From Acanthornis magna (taxonomy: Eukaryota; Chordata; Aves; Passeriformes; Acanthizidae): a stretch of DNA of 64,000 nucleotides. The position numbers were made by a program, and so were the translations under genes. Location: positions 20,059,001 to 20,123,000 of the forward strand of contig JAWUZG010000013.1 of NCBI GenBank assembly GCA_036785705.1, written 5' to 3'. Under the pieces are notes generated by a model. The model had not been told where the DNA came from, searched no databases, and saw only the letters and a list, made by a program, of their open reading frames with translations. How positions within the stretch are numbered: the first letter of the stretch is position 1; each line of letters begins with the position of its first letter. This document shows, piece by piece, positions 1 to 11,292 of the stretch.

Positions 1-789
1 CTAATCCTATTTTCTATTTCGAGAGTGCATTTTAATAACCCCTTTGTATATGGTACAATGACTTTAGCAAGTCCTATTTTAAGCAGATTTTCCACACTAG
101 AAGGCAAAATGGGTTAAAATAATTGCACCGTACACCTCGCACGCGTGACACTTTGTTTAATCCGGTGTCGGGCACCGGGGACGCACAATGCGGAACAAGG
201 TCCACGTATAAAAGCGCCTTTCAGGATGAACAGCTCAGGGCACGGAATGGTGGAACCAGGCTGAGGAACACGGCTCCCTCCTACCAGTGGCCAGGCCCTC
301 ACCTTCCCACCTGGATGGGTACTTGGCTGATGTCACCAGGCTCCAAAATTCCTCCTTCTTGGGGTAAAAAGGAGGCACTGGCCACGTCCCACCAGGTGGG
401 AGTTGGTGTGAGCACTCTGGGCCCACCTGCAGCTCATGGTGGTGTCCCCAAAGGAGAGCTCACCTGCAGCTCATGGTGGTGTCCCCATAGCCACCAACTC
501 ATTGGCCAAGCTCACCTCTGCCATGCGAGAGCTGCAAAAATCTGCACCTGAATGACATTTCCTTCATCTCCACGCACACAAAACTCCATGGAACTCACAC
601 CTAGAGGGCAAAGTTAGAAGTTTCTCTTGTCTGCACAAAACTCAGCCTTTCTTGAACAGGTGGAACCCTGTTCTTTAGAAGCACATGCTAACAACCCAAA
701 GGAGTGCCACCCATGCTGGGCAGCCCCTGGCTTCCCCTCCCTGTCACGGTGTGGGAGCTGCAGCTCCTCCATCAGTGACTCTTGGCCTC
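1..789. other. Noncoding sequence, nothing recognised
   Basis: No domain-bearing frame, RNA gene or named repeat was recognised. The frames here are short and contain no family motif. A directly repeated phrase, 'acctgcagctcatggtggtg' followed by 'tcccca', occurs at about 425-449 and 462-486. It is a 37-bp spaced local duplication that could be the stub of a degenerate tandem repeat. Confidence 0.5.
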
Positions 790-895
790 CATCTCCCTGC
801 TCTCTTATAGTCCAAGTTGCAGAATCATCATCCCTGGAAATGTTCAAAAAACGCCTGGGTGAGGCACCTGGGGATGTGGTTTAGTGGTGAATGAG
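790..895 (+). mobile_element. CR1 LINE fragment, plus orientation
   Basis: The stretch 'TCCCTGGAAATGTTCAAAAA' followed by a gAGGCACcTGGGGATGTGGTTTAGTGG-like block matches the familiar 3' untranslated part of avian CR1 elements. The usual terminal short repeat is missing, so the copy is truncated or decayed at its 3' end. It carries no open reading frame of its own. Confidence 0.7.
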
Positions 896-1021
896 CAACA
901 GGTACCTCCAGTAGGAATGAGTTCTGCAATCCCATGGAGAGGGGATTCTCCATGCCTAGGAGAACCCCAGTAGAATCTATGGTTTTTACTGAGTTTGTGT
1001 GATGAAGTTCCCATGTGAAGA

Positions 1022-1200
1022 TCATGGAATCACAGAATTGTTTAAGTTGGAAAAGCCCTGTAAGATCATAGAGTCCAACAGTTAAGCCAACACACCAACT
1101 TCACCACTAAACCATGTCCCTCAGTTCTCACACTGACATCTTTTGAACACTTCCAGGGATGGTGACTCCACCACTGCCCTGGGCAGATGCTGCAGAATAC
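1022..1200 (-). mobile_element. CR1 LINE fragment, minus orientation
   Basis: It begins with the complement of the CR1 terminus (ATGGAATCACAGAATTG), then 'AAGTTGGAAAAGCCCTGTAA' and 'GATCATAGAGTCCAACAGTTA'-like sequence. It ends near 'CTTCCAGGGATGGTGACTCC'. It lies head-on to the CR1 fragment at 790-895 and probably belongs to the same subfamily, since both carry the 'ggttTAGTGGtgaa / ttcaccACTAAAcc' block. The two could form an inverted repeat in RNA. Confidence 0.85.
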
Positions 1201-2527
1201 CAGAAATGTCAAACCACAGACGTGAAACTGCAAATATCAAAGTGACAGAAGAGGAACGGACGAGCACATGCAACAGTGAGTGCAATGGCACCAAACCGGG
1301 GAAAGGCTGATGAGAGAACTGCTCCTCATGATGAAAACTGAACTGGAACAACGGAAACAAATCCAAGTGAGCAGAGAAACTCCTGAAACAAAGAATATGC
1401 AGAAGAAAAAACAGTTTTGTCCTCTCTACACAGCATCAACCAGCAGTACCCAACCTCTAGGCAGCACACAGAAGTCAAACTGAATTAAGGAGGAGGTTCA
1501 AGCATGGTGGTTCAGTCACTACCAACCACTCAGCAGCTCCCTGAGCCCCTCCTCGGATGAAGCCCATCGGCTATGGCTGCATGGCACAGGCAGCAGAGAA
1601 CTTCAACCCCTCAAAAGCTGGATCAGCTTGGAAACACAGGAGGAAACACCAACAGGCCTAAACATCACAGAAAAAAATTAATTATCCTAATGATGGATTA
1701 CGTACAACTGAAATTTTTCCGCATCCCAGAGGTGCTTTGCGGTAGCCAATGCTCAGGGTCAATGGAATAAAACAAAGCAGGTGAGAAATACAAAAATCTA
1801 TGTAGCATGAAATATCTCAAACAGACTTGTTTAGTGAAATTAACTAGTAGTTTAATAGAAAAAAGCTTGATGTATGAGAGTGCTCCAATTTCTTCATAGA
1901 AATTAACATTTCAATCCTGTTTTTATCTAGAAGTCATTAAACTGTGCAACATGAATTATTGGAACTGTAGCAGAGAATTAACTCTATTCATCAAGTAAGT
2001 CCAAACAGTTTAGAGTGCATCTGTAATGAAAAAATAGCTCCACATTTCTATCTCTTCTCATTAAAGTAAACCAGTTTTCCCTCTCTCAGTATATAAAACT
2101 GTCTTCTCCTCATGTAATTTATATTACCATAAGCCAGCTCACATTCTAAACTATTACACGCCTCCAATTAATTTTTGCAGCTTTTGCCTGAAAATTTAAT
2201 GAGATAGTAGTGTGTGAACCTGCTGACTCCAGATTACATGTGTGCTTCCAATATTAATGTTGGCATAAAATAATCTGATACATACTTGATGAGAGCTTTC
2301 CACTATTGTGAGAGTAGTTAAGGCAATATGTAAACCAATTCCACTGATTTTCTTTCTCCTCCCACCACGCTTGCAATAAAAAATACCCCCAAAACCAGCA
2401 CAACTTATCCATCTGAAATTGCAGAGTCTTGAGACTAAGCGCTCACAAGACAGGTAACATCACCTGGGTGTCTTAAATTTGTTACTCACCTATCAAAATT
2501 TATTGTTTCTGAATGCTTTTATATTTT
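1201..2527. other. AT-rich noncoding sequence
   Basis: From about 1800 onward the sequence is AT-rich and unique-looking, with homeodomain-type TAAT/ATTA cores. No coding exon, RNA gene or known repeat was recognised. The small frames at 1280-1483 and 1573-1770 have no family features. Confidence 0.5.
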
Positions 2528-2690
2528 AATGGTGAAGGAGGAGAGGGACATCAAGACCAGGCTGGAAGAGGTTTGGAGCAATCTGGTCTAGTGGAAGCTG
2601 TCCCTGCCCAGGGCAGGGGGTGGGTACAACTAAATGAGCTTCAAGGTCTCTTCCAGCCCAAACCATTCTGGGATTCTGTGTTGGGATTTA
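2528..2690 (+). mobile_element. CR1 LINE 3' fragment, plus orientation
   Basis: The order 'AGACCAGGCTGGAAGAGGTT', 'GGAGCAATCTGGTCTAGTGG', 'CCCTGCCCAGGGCAGGGGGT', 'CAAGGTCTCTTCCAGCCCAA' and 'ACCATTCTGGGATTCTGTG' is the standard CR1 3' end. It is 5'-truncated, as almost all CR1 copies are. Confidence 0.92.
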
Positions 2691-4559
2691 CTTCTCCCAA
2701 AAAAAAGGGCATGTTTTAAATCTCCCTCAATGCCACCCTAACACACACAATGCTTGAGAAATCAAGAGTTTGCACTGCTGCTGGAAAACCAAGGGGGTTT
2801 TGCATCCCAAGAGTTTCCTTGGTTGCTTTCTCTTTGCAGCTCATTTTATGGGGAAAACTCTTACTTAATTTTGTGAACTGTTCTCCAGCATATTAGACAA
2901 ATAACCTTTTCTTCAGAAGGACACATTCTTTGAGACTAACATTAAAAGGGAAAAATTGTAATATTCCTTTCCACTGTGACTTCAATTTTACAACCACATA
3001 TTGGGCATAATATGATTTTAATATCTATGAGCCCAAGAGAAAAACTGGCAAATGCGATGCCCTGTGAGATCAAATAATTTTATATATAGAATTAAAAGCA
3101 CACATTTGGCACTCTTTGGTACAGCCCTGAATTTATATTTACAGGAAACTATAAACTACTCGTGGTGAGTCATGGAGCCCCTGAAAACATGGATTTTGCA
3201 CCAAACTGGCAGGAGCAGGGAAGCCATTCCCAGGTATGGCACAGCCCAGTGGCTTTTAAACTCAGTCCCACTGCTGCCCAGTGCCCTCCCAAGACCACAG
3301 GAATGACCTTCATTGCCTATCCCAGTTAAACCAGCCCCTTACACCATTAACACCTGCACTGTATCTGTTTCAATCAAAGGAGAGAAGCTGGTGGATGCAG
3401 GGAAGAAGTCTGGCTCTGGGAGATGACAGTCTGGGACATGGCCACAGCAAAGCCAGAATGCTCTTGCACTTGTCAGGAGAAGAGGCCTCACACCCCCTTT
3501 GTGACACACAGAGCCCCAAAATTCAGTTCTCTTTGAGACAGGAAGACAAACCAGTCAGCTAAAAGACTGGGAGAACGGATGGACCAAAGTGGACGGCAGG
3601 AGAAATAATACACAGCAAGGGCGGAGGCCAATGACTGCACACTTTTAACAGCTCCCAGTGGCTTCAAATCAATTTACATTTAAAATAAATGAATTAAATC
3701 TGATAATCTCTGATACCACTCAACCTATTTGCTCCAGGGCACTGAAATTCAAATATTCTCGAGTTCTGAAAATAGGCTTTCACCCGTGCGACAGACAAAT
3801 GAAGACAAAGAATACCCAGCCCAAACACCACCTCCCTGATTTTCACACCATCAAATGGCAAAATCACTTCCATGGTGTTCAAGGCATTTTATTACTAAGA
3901 CTTTTGCCTCTTGCAGTCAATCTCCCGCATTTCTAAGTTAGTTATAAACATTTTGGTTTTCATTCCAGAAAATCATGGCCATCCGGATGACACCAAGCAA
4001 ACAGAAAAAGGGGCATCCACCGCTGGCTCGTGAGAACCTTTCCACCTGCACCCTGCTGCCACTCTGGCTAGGGCCACACCAAAAAAACTGCACTGATCTT
4101 GGCTAAAAATAATCTTTCTGGTTTAGCAGGTAGCTATTTTCAACTGGGATCTGATTTTCAGCAGCACTGTCCTGACAGAGTCATGACGCTGGGAATCACT
4201 GGTCCGGCCTGTAACACACACGTGATGATGCATATATACATAATTACATCCATAAGAACTCACTGGACTCTTTGCTGAGGGTGAGATTACCTTTTCTTTT
4301 ACAGATTTTCAAAAATCAGCCATGCACTTTTTTTTTTTTTTTTACACAGGCACGTCCTTACACTTAACAACTGCTCGTACCTTTGCGCGTCAAAAGAAAC
4401 ATGTAATTAAATTAAGAGATGCACACACTCTTCCTTTTCTCCTGTCTCTTCTCCTTGAACGCCACGCCAGACAGCAAATCAAAATCTGCATTTAAATAGA
4501 ATATTTTTAATGTATGAAAGTGGGCGGCCTGAGGGTAAAGAGGTATTGCATTCACTCAC
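2691..4559. other. Noncoding sequence with AT-rich unique blocks
   Basis: Unique-looking noncoding DNA. The block at about 3640-3900 is AT-rich, and frames overlapping it on both strands show no protein family. A T16 run lies at 4328-4343. No gene or mobile element was recognised. Confidence 0.5.
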
Positions 4560-4889
4560 CATATGCACAAAATTGCATTTAAAATGTGATACTACGCTTT
4601 AAAAATTTATTGAATTTTTTTTCTCATTCCAGTACCTTTGTTTTATTATAACAAAATCTTCTGTTCTACAGAGAATTTTGTATCAAAGCCTGCTAATAAA
4701 AATAATGTGATATTACATCATTTTATCAATTTAATCTCGAGAAAAAGGACGATATTCAATCACATCTCATAAGTCACTATCTCTGGTAATTCCGGCCATT
4801 ATTCAGTGCGAAATCCAAGCAGTCGGAATTCATTAACATAGGGCTGCTACAAATCTGCATTTTTTAGACTTTGTCAGAAAACGCAGCAG
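4560..4889. promoter_or_regulatory. Candidate conserved noncoding element
   Basis: AT-rich, repeat-free sequence with dense TAAT/ATTA cores, an octamer-like run and a TTTATTATAACA-type stretch, running directly into the CpG-rich patch at 4890. This composition is typical of conserved enhancers around vertebrate developmental genes, but conservation is inferred from appearance only. Confidence 0.3.
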
Positions 4890-5195
4890 CCCGAACTCAG
4901 TGACCTGAATCTAACAGCCTTTCAGCCGAAAGGGCCTCGCTCCCCAATCGCGGCTCCCTTCCTGCGCCAGGACAAAGCCAACGACCAGGTCACCGAGAGC
5001 CCTCCCCGCGAGCTGCCCGAGCAGCAGCCCGGCTCGGGGGAACCGCTTGGGCTCCCCGCAAACCGAGGGGCTCCCCTCGCCCGCGGTGCCAGCGCCGAGT
5101 GACATATGTTAGGGCTGAAGTGTCACATCCCATCGGACAGGCCGCGGGGTGACGGCGACCCAGCGGGTTTGACGCGGCGTTATCGGGTCAGCACC
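4890..5195. promoter_or_regulatory. Small CpG-rich patch (orphan CpG island candidate)
   Basis: CpG dinucleotides are dense between about 4915 and 5190 (for example around CGCGAGCTGCCCGAGCAGC and TTTGACGCGGCGTTATCGGG), in contrast to the CpG-poor flanks. It is much smaller than the island at 35-37 kb. No TATA box, coding exon or obvious splice donor fixes a direction. It could be an intragenic or alternative promoter or a CpG-rich enhancer. Confidence 0.5.
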
Positions 5196-6599
5196 TTCGG
5201 GAAAGAAATTATTGGAAGTGTGGATGTGGAGGTTAACTGCAATGAGAGGCTGCTAAAATCACAGGGAGGTTCGTGGGCAGGGTGGAACCCCAACCCTGTG
5301 CCGCAGGGGACAACAGCGAACCCCTGCCAAACTCAGCGGTGCAAAATCTTGCAGCAGTTTAGCAAAGCCCTCGGTGTGAGGATGCTCAGTGTGCCACTCT
5401 GAAAGGTTTCCATATCCCACCCACCTCCCTGAGCCCCTTTTGTAGAGCTGAGAGATACTCTTCACCCTTTGTTGGCCACACAGCCCATCTGCTGGCCACG
5501 CAGCTGCTTTTCCACCCAGCCAGGAGCAGCCTGCCACCAAAACACTCCCAAACCCAGGACCATGAAAAGTCCCAAGCAGGAACACGCTGTCTTCCAAATA
5601 TTTTTCATTGATCTCATCCATAAAATCACAATAAAAATAACAATTTAATTCTAATGAGAGCATATTTTGCTGACCAATGACCTCACTTGTTCAGCACACA
5701 GGCAAGCTGAGGAAAGTTCCTATCACAGTGTTTGTGCTTATTGCCGTACAAGGGGTACAGATCCCCTACAGGAACAGAATCCCAGCCAACTTCACTGGTC
5801 CTGCCTACCAGGGAAGATCTCTTTAAGCTACCACATCTCACAGTACCTGTAAAAACTGCAGGGATCTCCACCCCACAGCTCAGATGGGATGGTGGGTTTG
5901 AAGCAACCACAGTGCTGTGTTCCAGAAGGGCCTTCAACAGGCTACAGATCACAGGCTCACGGAATGCTCTGGCTTGGAAATCACCTTTGAAGACAATCTG
6001 ACCCAATCCTCAGAGAGCATCCACCAGCACCCACACATACTCCACACCCCAGATATACTGGCAGGTCCTGTTCCACTCTCACCAAAGCCTGTAGCATTAA
6101 AAAAAACACTTTGGTTGGGTAAATTTACCTTTGTTTCCCCACACAAATAAGGGCACTCCTAGGTTTGGATTTGAAGGAACCATAAAGACTTTAAAGATCA
6201 GCTCCTGCTACTGAAAACAGGCTGAGGGAAATTACAGCCCCCCAGTGAATGGTTCTGTACCAGCATCAGTTTCAGAGATTTGGCTTATTCTGCACAATTT
6301 GCACTTTGAACCGAGATCCTTTCCCATTTTCTTCTACCTTTGGTAGATCCCAGTAAAACATCCACCTCTGACAATAGCCACACTGCATTACTGTAATGCA
6401 GGTCAGATCCACACTGCCCAAGACCTTGCCTAGGAGGAAACCATCTCCTAAGTGAGCAGCTTAAGCCCCCAGAGCGGTAAAACCCCACCCACACCCACCA
6501 CCAACCCACTCCTGCTCTCGTTTGAAAAATATTACAGTGCACTGACAGTCACACACACACGAATCCGCAGCAAAACTCCGAGCCCAGAAAGGTGAAAGT
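5196..6599. other. Noncoding sequence
   Basis: No gene was recognised. Around 5958-6035 there is a doubtful, strongly diverged CR1-like stretch, listed separately. The 134-residue minus-strand frame at 5259-5663 has no recognisable domain and overlaps nothing supportive. Confidence 0.5.
5958..6035 (-). mobile_element. Possible old CR1 remnant
   Basis: 'TCACGGAATGCTCTGGCTTGG' resembles the CR1 terminus TCACAGAATG-GTTTGGGTTGG, and 'CCTTTGAAGACAATC' resembles the following block, but the divergence is high. It may be chance similarity. Confidence 0.35.
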
Positions 6600-6975
6600 C
6601 ATTATTTGTGAGAGCAGATGAGGCTGCTGCAATTCCAGAATAAAATGGTAATGTGCTGTTGGTAGCGAGCGGTACATTGTTTTAACGTGTAGTGATATTT
6701 ATAAATATATGAAGTTTAAATAATCAGATGACAGAGAGTTCCTTTTCATCTCCTGAGTGTTTATTATTCTTCACACATTAGCACTTTTTCCCCCAAATGT
6801 TATATCTTCTGCCATTTATAATTAATTTTAACAGCTTCTGCAACTTATCCCACAGGTTGTTGCTGTTTCTTTTAAACAGCGTGCTGCTGAGAAATTGATT
6901 TGTTTGCTCTGTGTGCCTACAGAAATCACATTATGAAATATGCATAAATGTCATTTCTTGGGCTGCTTCTGAGGA
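6600..6975. promoter_or_regulatory. Candidate conserved noncoding element
   Basis: A repeat-free block with TTTATAATTAATTTTAAC, an octamer-like ATATGCATAAAT near 6940 and several TAAT/ATTA cores separated by GC-containing segments. It has no open frame of note. The texture is that of a developmental enhancer, with POU and homeodomain sites plausible. The call rests on composition only. Confidence 0.35.
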
Positions 6976-9049
6976 TTAGCAGAGAAGAAAAGCTTGCTGA
7001 GGAAAAGGAAGAGACAAACAACAACAAAGCCCAACTTAACACTTAAATTCAGCCACATTCCCGGCCCCTGAATATGGGAAACTCCACGGACTACACTTCA
7101 TTTACCATTCTGACGGTGTTGTTTTGATACATACACATTATTTACGGATTTTTCCAACAGTCACCATCTCATACAAATGTATGGATCATTTGTCTTATCA
7201 GAGCAGACTCCATCACCACCACTTGCCCATGCACAGGCTCAAACAGGACCTGCAGGTCCTTTCCTGCCCAAGAAACCACAACTTGAAGCCCCCATAGCCC
7301 CCAGGACCAGCACAGAGCTTGCAGATGCTCCCACCTGTGATGGTCACGCTCTTGAAAAGTTTTATTACCAAAAAAAAAGGCACCACAAAAAGAAAGGCAT
7401 CACAACCATGCAGTCCAACATCACAGAATCATTAAACAACCTGAGTTGGAAGAGATCCCCAAGGACCACCCAGTCCAGCTCCTGGCCCTGAACAGGAGAG
7501 CCCCAAGAACACCACCATGCCACAGCAAAAGCTGTGATTCTGGAACAAAAAAACACTGCAGCACCCAAAGATTCAGATAAAAACAACCCTTCCTCAAAGG
7601 ACCTGCCCTGCCCTGCCCTTTGGAGGCAGCAGCAGCTCCCACACGTGCCCGAGGATGTGGAAGGCAGCTCTGCCATGCTCTCTCCCACTGCAGAACACAT
7701 TGAATGACACGTTCTGAAATGCAAACCTGATATTTTTCTCGGAGACTTCGTTAGACACATCACTCTCCTATATTATTACAGAGAGCTGTCAAAACAGCCT
7801 GGTGGGAAAGCTCTTCCCCAGACATGCACAAGTATAAATTGTCATAGTATAAAGTAAATTCCATTAACAGCTACATAGTCATTATTTTGCATAATAAAAG
7901 TAAAGGCTCTTTGCTTGTGATCTATGTATTTACGACCATCGAACCAACAAGCACTTTCTCTTTTCTGATGCCTTTGTTAAAATTACAAGATAATTGGTTG
8001 CTGTTGCAGATATTAATGTCTGATAACAAAGTGCCTAAGGCAGGAAAACTGAAGTGGTAGTGAAACAGCACCAGTGACAAAACCTCAAACTCCTGTTCTC
8101 CAAGGAGTAACCAAACCAACTCAAAGAAAATAGTAATTTTTAATTTGTGTCATCACAGACATTATTTGAATGACGCATATTGCAAATTCTGAGCAGCAGC
8201 ACTTTTTAAAAATACACTTCTTCTCTTAATTCTGGCTATGAAAAAAAACCCCCAAAACCCAACTGAGATAATTCAAGCACTCTTCAGTGTTCAGAATACC
8301 CCAGTATTCTGAGAGATAGCGAAGAAACAGTGATAAGTCCTAAAATAACCTGGATAAGCTCTGTGCTCCAGAAACAAATGCATTCCCATCCATAAGGGAA
8401 GAAAATAATCCTGAAATAACTGAGTTCTCAAAGATTAGTGCCAATGCATTCCCAAAAAGCCTGCACTTCCAGAGCATGTCCATTGCGGTTGGGAGCAGCA
8501 GCGATGATACACAGGAACACTCAGCTCTCCCTGAGTTTACACACAGTTGTGTTTATGAATAAAATTGCAGCTTCAAGTCTCAGCCATGATGAGCAATTGG
8601 GAGCCTGGCTGTTATAAATACCATGCCAATTGCAGCAAGCTGGGTTGGGGATAGTGTATATTATTTATTACAATTCAGTCTGTCATGGAATTAAGCACAT
8701 TGAGCCAATTTCAATATGAGCACTGGGGGAAGAAGAGATTACATTCAAATGAATAAAGTTGCTTTGAAAGCAAAACAATGTCATCTGGTAGCTTTTTTTT
8801 TTTCCCCATGAACTGGCTCACTGATAGGAAAAAAATAACCTGCAGTTACCCACTCTGCACCTTCTCGGTCCCCTCTTCATTCCTGTTGAGAAATCAGGGG
8901 CATTTCTGGCATCTCCTCTGGGAAACTTGATGGCAATTGCTCCAAAGCTCAAGGATGGCAAGAGCCCAAGGTGTAAATAAGAAAAACAAACATCTGCATC
9001 TGCTGTTACAAAGGATTCCTCACTACAGTCATTCACTTTAAGTTTTTAA
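6976..9049. other. Noncoding sequence
   Basis: Apart from the CR1 fragment at 7418-7520, this is unique AT-rich DNA. Short homopolymer runs occur (for example T at about 8793-8803). No exon with a family signature was seen on either strand. Confidence 0.5.
7418..7520 (-). mobile_element. CR1 LINE fragment, minus orientation
   Basis: 'ACATCACAGAATCATTAAAC' followed by 'GAGTTGGAAGAGATCCCCAA' and 'CCAGTCCAGCTCCTGGCCCT' is the complement of a CR1 3' end subfamily whose next block reads 'gAACAGGAgAGCCCCAAGAA', also present here. It stops after about 100 bases. Confidence 0.85.
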
Positions 9050-9375
9050 ATTATTCTTCTGTGATGGACACGATACCATTAATTTAATTTCAACTTGCAT
9101 TTCCTATTAGTATAATCTACTGAGTTATCTCCACAGCAGTAGCAAAATCACTTTACGGTGAGCTATATCACTTCAGAGTTAATTACATGTATTTTGGGTT
9201 TGATAAATGAAAATAGGGGCCGTGATTAATTGAAGGACAATCAATATGATCCAGCTATTAGACAGCTTGATGAGGTATCCAGAGTATGAATATAATCTAT
9301 AGTAATCAGCTAATTGAAGCCTGTGGACTAAAAAGATTTTAGGAAATCCCAGCTTCAAATTTTAAAATATCCTGA
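9050..9375. promoter_or_regulatory. Candidate conserved noncoding element
   Basis: A repeat-free, low-complexity-free AT-rich block with many homeodomain-type cores, including AGAGTTAATTACATG, GTGATTAATTGAAGG, TATAGTAATCAGC and a TGATTAAT-type PBX/HOX-like motif. No open frame. The call is inferred from motif density; alignment is needed. Confidence 0.35.
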
Positions 9376-10000
9376 TAAAATGGATGAAGGAAGAATGCTC
9401 ACACAACCAGGGAAGGTTTAAGACTTGTTTCTATTTTGGTTGGTTTTGAACAAAAAAAAAAAGTGCTTCACTGACTTAAAAAAACCACTTACTGTGATAA
9501 AATACAGAAAACAAAATGAATTTTGTAAGTGAATCCTAAGCATGTTTCTTATTTATATCCCCCCAAACTCCTTGAATCATATTTTACTAATGCCTTACAA
9601 TTCCTGGAGCTGCCAGAGATGGTTAAATAGTTTCATTAAACACACTCTGTCTTGGTGTAGCCACATCCTCGATCAAATTAAACAGTCAAATAGTTGAACA
9701 AATGAACCTTTTCCATCTCTTTTGACATGAAACCAAGTGTGCAAAATGGGCATATACCGATGTGGGTTAGGTTTGTGATTCCAAAGGGGAGCTCGGGAAG
9801 GGAGAAAATAATCAATAGGAGCAAAGCTGGACTGTTCCACATTCAGAAAAATATGGAATTGGCAAGTGCAATCCGTCCACCATCAGCATAAATGCTGACA
9901 ACTGTTAATCTACTGTAACCCTGATTAATGGTTGCAGTTGTCCATTAATACCAGGCATTTTAACTTACTACTAAAATTGATTAGTCAGTTAAGAATTCAA
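9376..10000. promoter_or_regulatory. AT-rich noncoding DNA with candidate conserved element at about 9880-10000
   Basis: The last 120 bases contain ACTGTTAATCTACTGTAACC, CCTGATTAATGGTTGCAGTT and GTCCATTAATACC, a tight cluster of TTAAT/ATTAAT cores with E-box-like CAGTTG. The upstream part is ordinary AT-rich DNA with an A-run near 9452. Confidence 0.3.
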
Positions 10001-10967
10001 TCCTAATGCTCAATGAAACCGTGCTTTCTCTGCAAATGCAGGATGAGACGAGGTGATGCATCCAGCAGCACTCCCATGCACGAGGAGGGGCAGAGGAGAG
10101 GAGGGGCACAGTGCCATTCCCGGCTGGCACTGCCACCTCCATCCTCCACCCTCCTGAAATGGTGGCAGAGGTAGGGATAAATATGGGTTCAGCAGTTTGG
10201 GGAAACCCACCTGGGCAGGCTTGGGGACAGCATCTGAGGTTGGGATGTGACCCTGGGAAGGACAAGCCCCCCGGGCTGGGTAGTGCAGATGGGGCCCCCG
10301 ACAGACGGGTCTGGTGTGATCCTCCTCCTCTTGCCCTTCAATGCCAGCCAGTGTTTTTCTACCTTTTCCAATCCATAATTTCCATTATTATATTATTATT
10401 ATTATTATTATTTCCATACCCCGTTTGCCTTCACAGCACCAGCCATGATTCAGTGTGTAGAGAAGGGACTCACCAAACACCAAGGGGAAATGTCAGGTTG
10501 CTACAACCCTTGTTTTTTCCCCGAATGTAACATGGGGGTACAGGATTTCACACCACATGACAGAGGCCCTCTGCAGTGCCATGGCTACGGATCTCTCCCA
10601 GCGCCTGCTGCAAACCTTTCCTTCCAGGGGGCCCTTTGCCATGGATACTTCAAATACCTGATGCAAGGATTTTTGCATCCAAAAATCAGGTCTTGGGCTG
10701 CACCTGGAGCCTGGCAGCCATCGGGGATGCTGGAGAAGGAAACCAAGGAGGCAGCATCAGCGCGGAAGTGATGAACACTCACTGCCAAAAAAATCATTTG
10801 TCATGAGAGAAATACCTTTTAAAAGCTGTCTTCAAATTCAGCTTAGACAAAGTGAATGTTTTCTGAACAGATAAAGGCAGGTTAGTAATTCTGAGGTTCT
10901 CTTGGCCAAGGAAGATGTGCTTTAGAACCAAAATTACACTCCCTTTCCTTTAGGTCACCCTAAAAAT
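10001..10967. other. Noncoding sequence
   Basis: More GC-rich than its neighbours, with several short overlapping frames on both strands but no domain. It contains the (ATT)n microsatellite at 10386-10412. No gene was recognised. Confidence 0.5.
10386..10412. repeat. (ATT)n microsatellite
   Basis: About eight to nine ATT units with one interruption near the start. It is a simple repeat of ordinary type. Confidence 0.9.
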
Positions 10968-11292
10968 CATAGAATCACAAAATCACAGATTGGTTGGAGT
11001 TGGAAGGGATCTTAAAGATCATTTACTTACAGCCCCCTGCCATGGGCAGGGACACCTTCCACTGGATCAGGTTGCTCCAAGTCCTGTCCAACCTGGCCTT
11101 AAACAGTCCTGGTGTTCACAACCCTTCCAGGGATGGGGCAGCCACAGCTTCTCTGGACAGCCTGTGCCAGCATCTCACCACCCTCACAGAGAACCATTTC
11201 TTCCTCATATCTAATCTAAATCTACCCTTCTTCAGCTTGAAGCCATTCCCCCTTGTCCTATCACTACACGCCCTTGTGGAAAGTCCCTGATA
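10968..11292 (-). mobile_element. CR1 LINE 3' end, best copy in the window
   Basis: About 325 bases of the complement of a CR1 3' end, beginning with AATCATAGAATCACAAAATC, then 'GGTTGGAGTTGGAAGGGATC', 'CCATGGGCAGGGACACCTTC', 'AGGGATGGGGCAGCCACAGC', 'TCTAATCTAAATCTACCCTT' and 'CCCCTTGTCCTATCACTACA'. This covers the 3' untranslated region and the very end of the reverse-transcriptase frame in the opposite sense. It is 5'-truncated. Confidence 0.96.
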
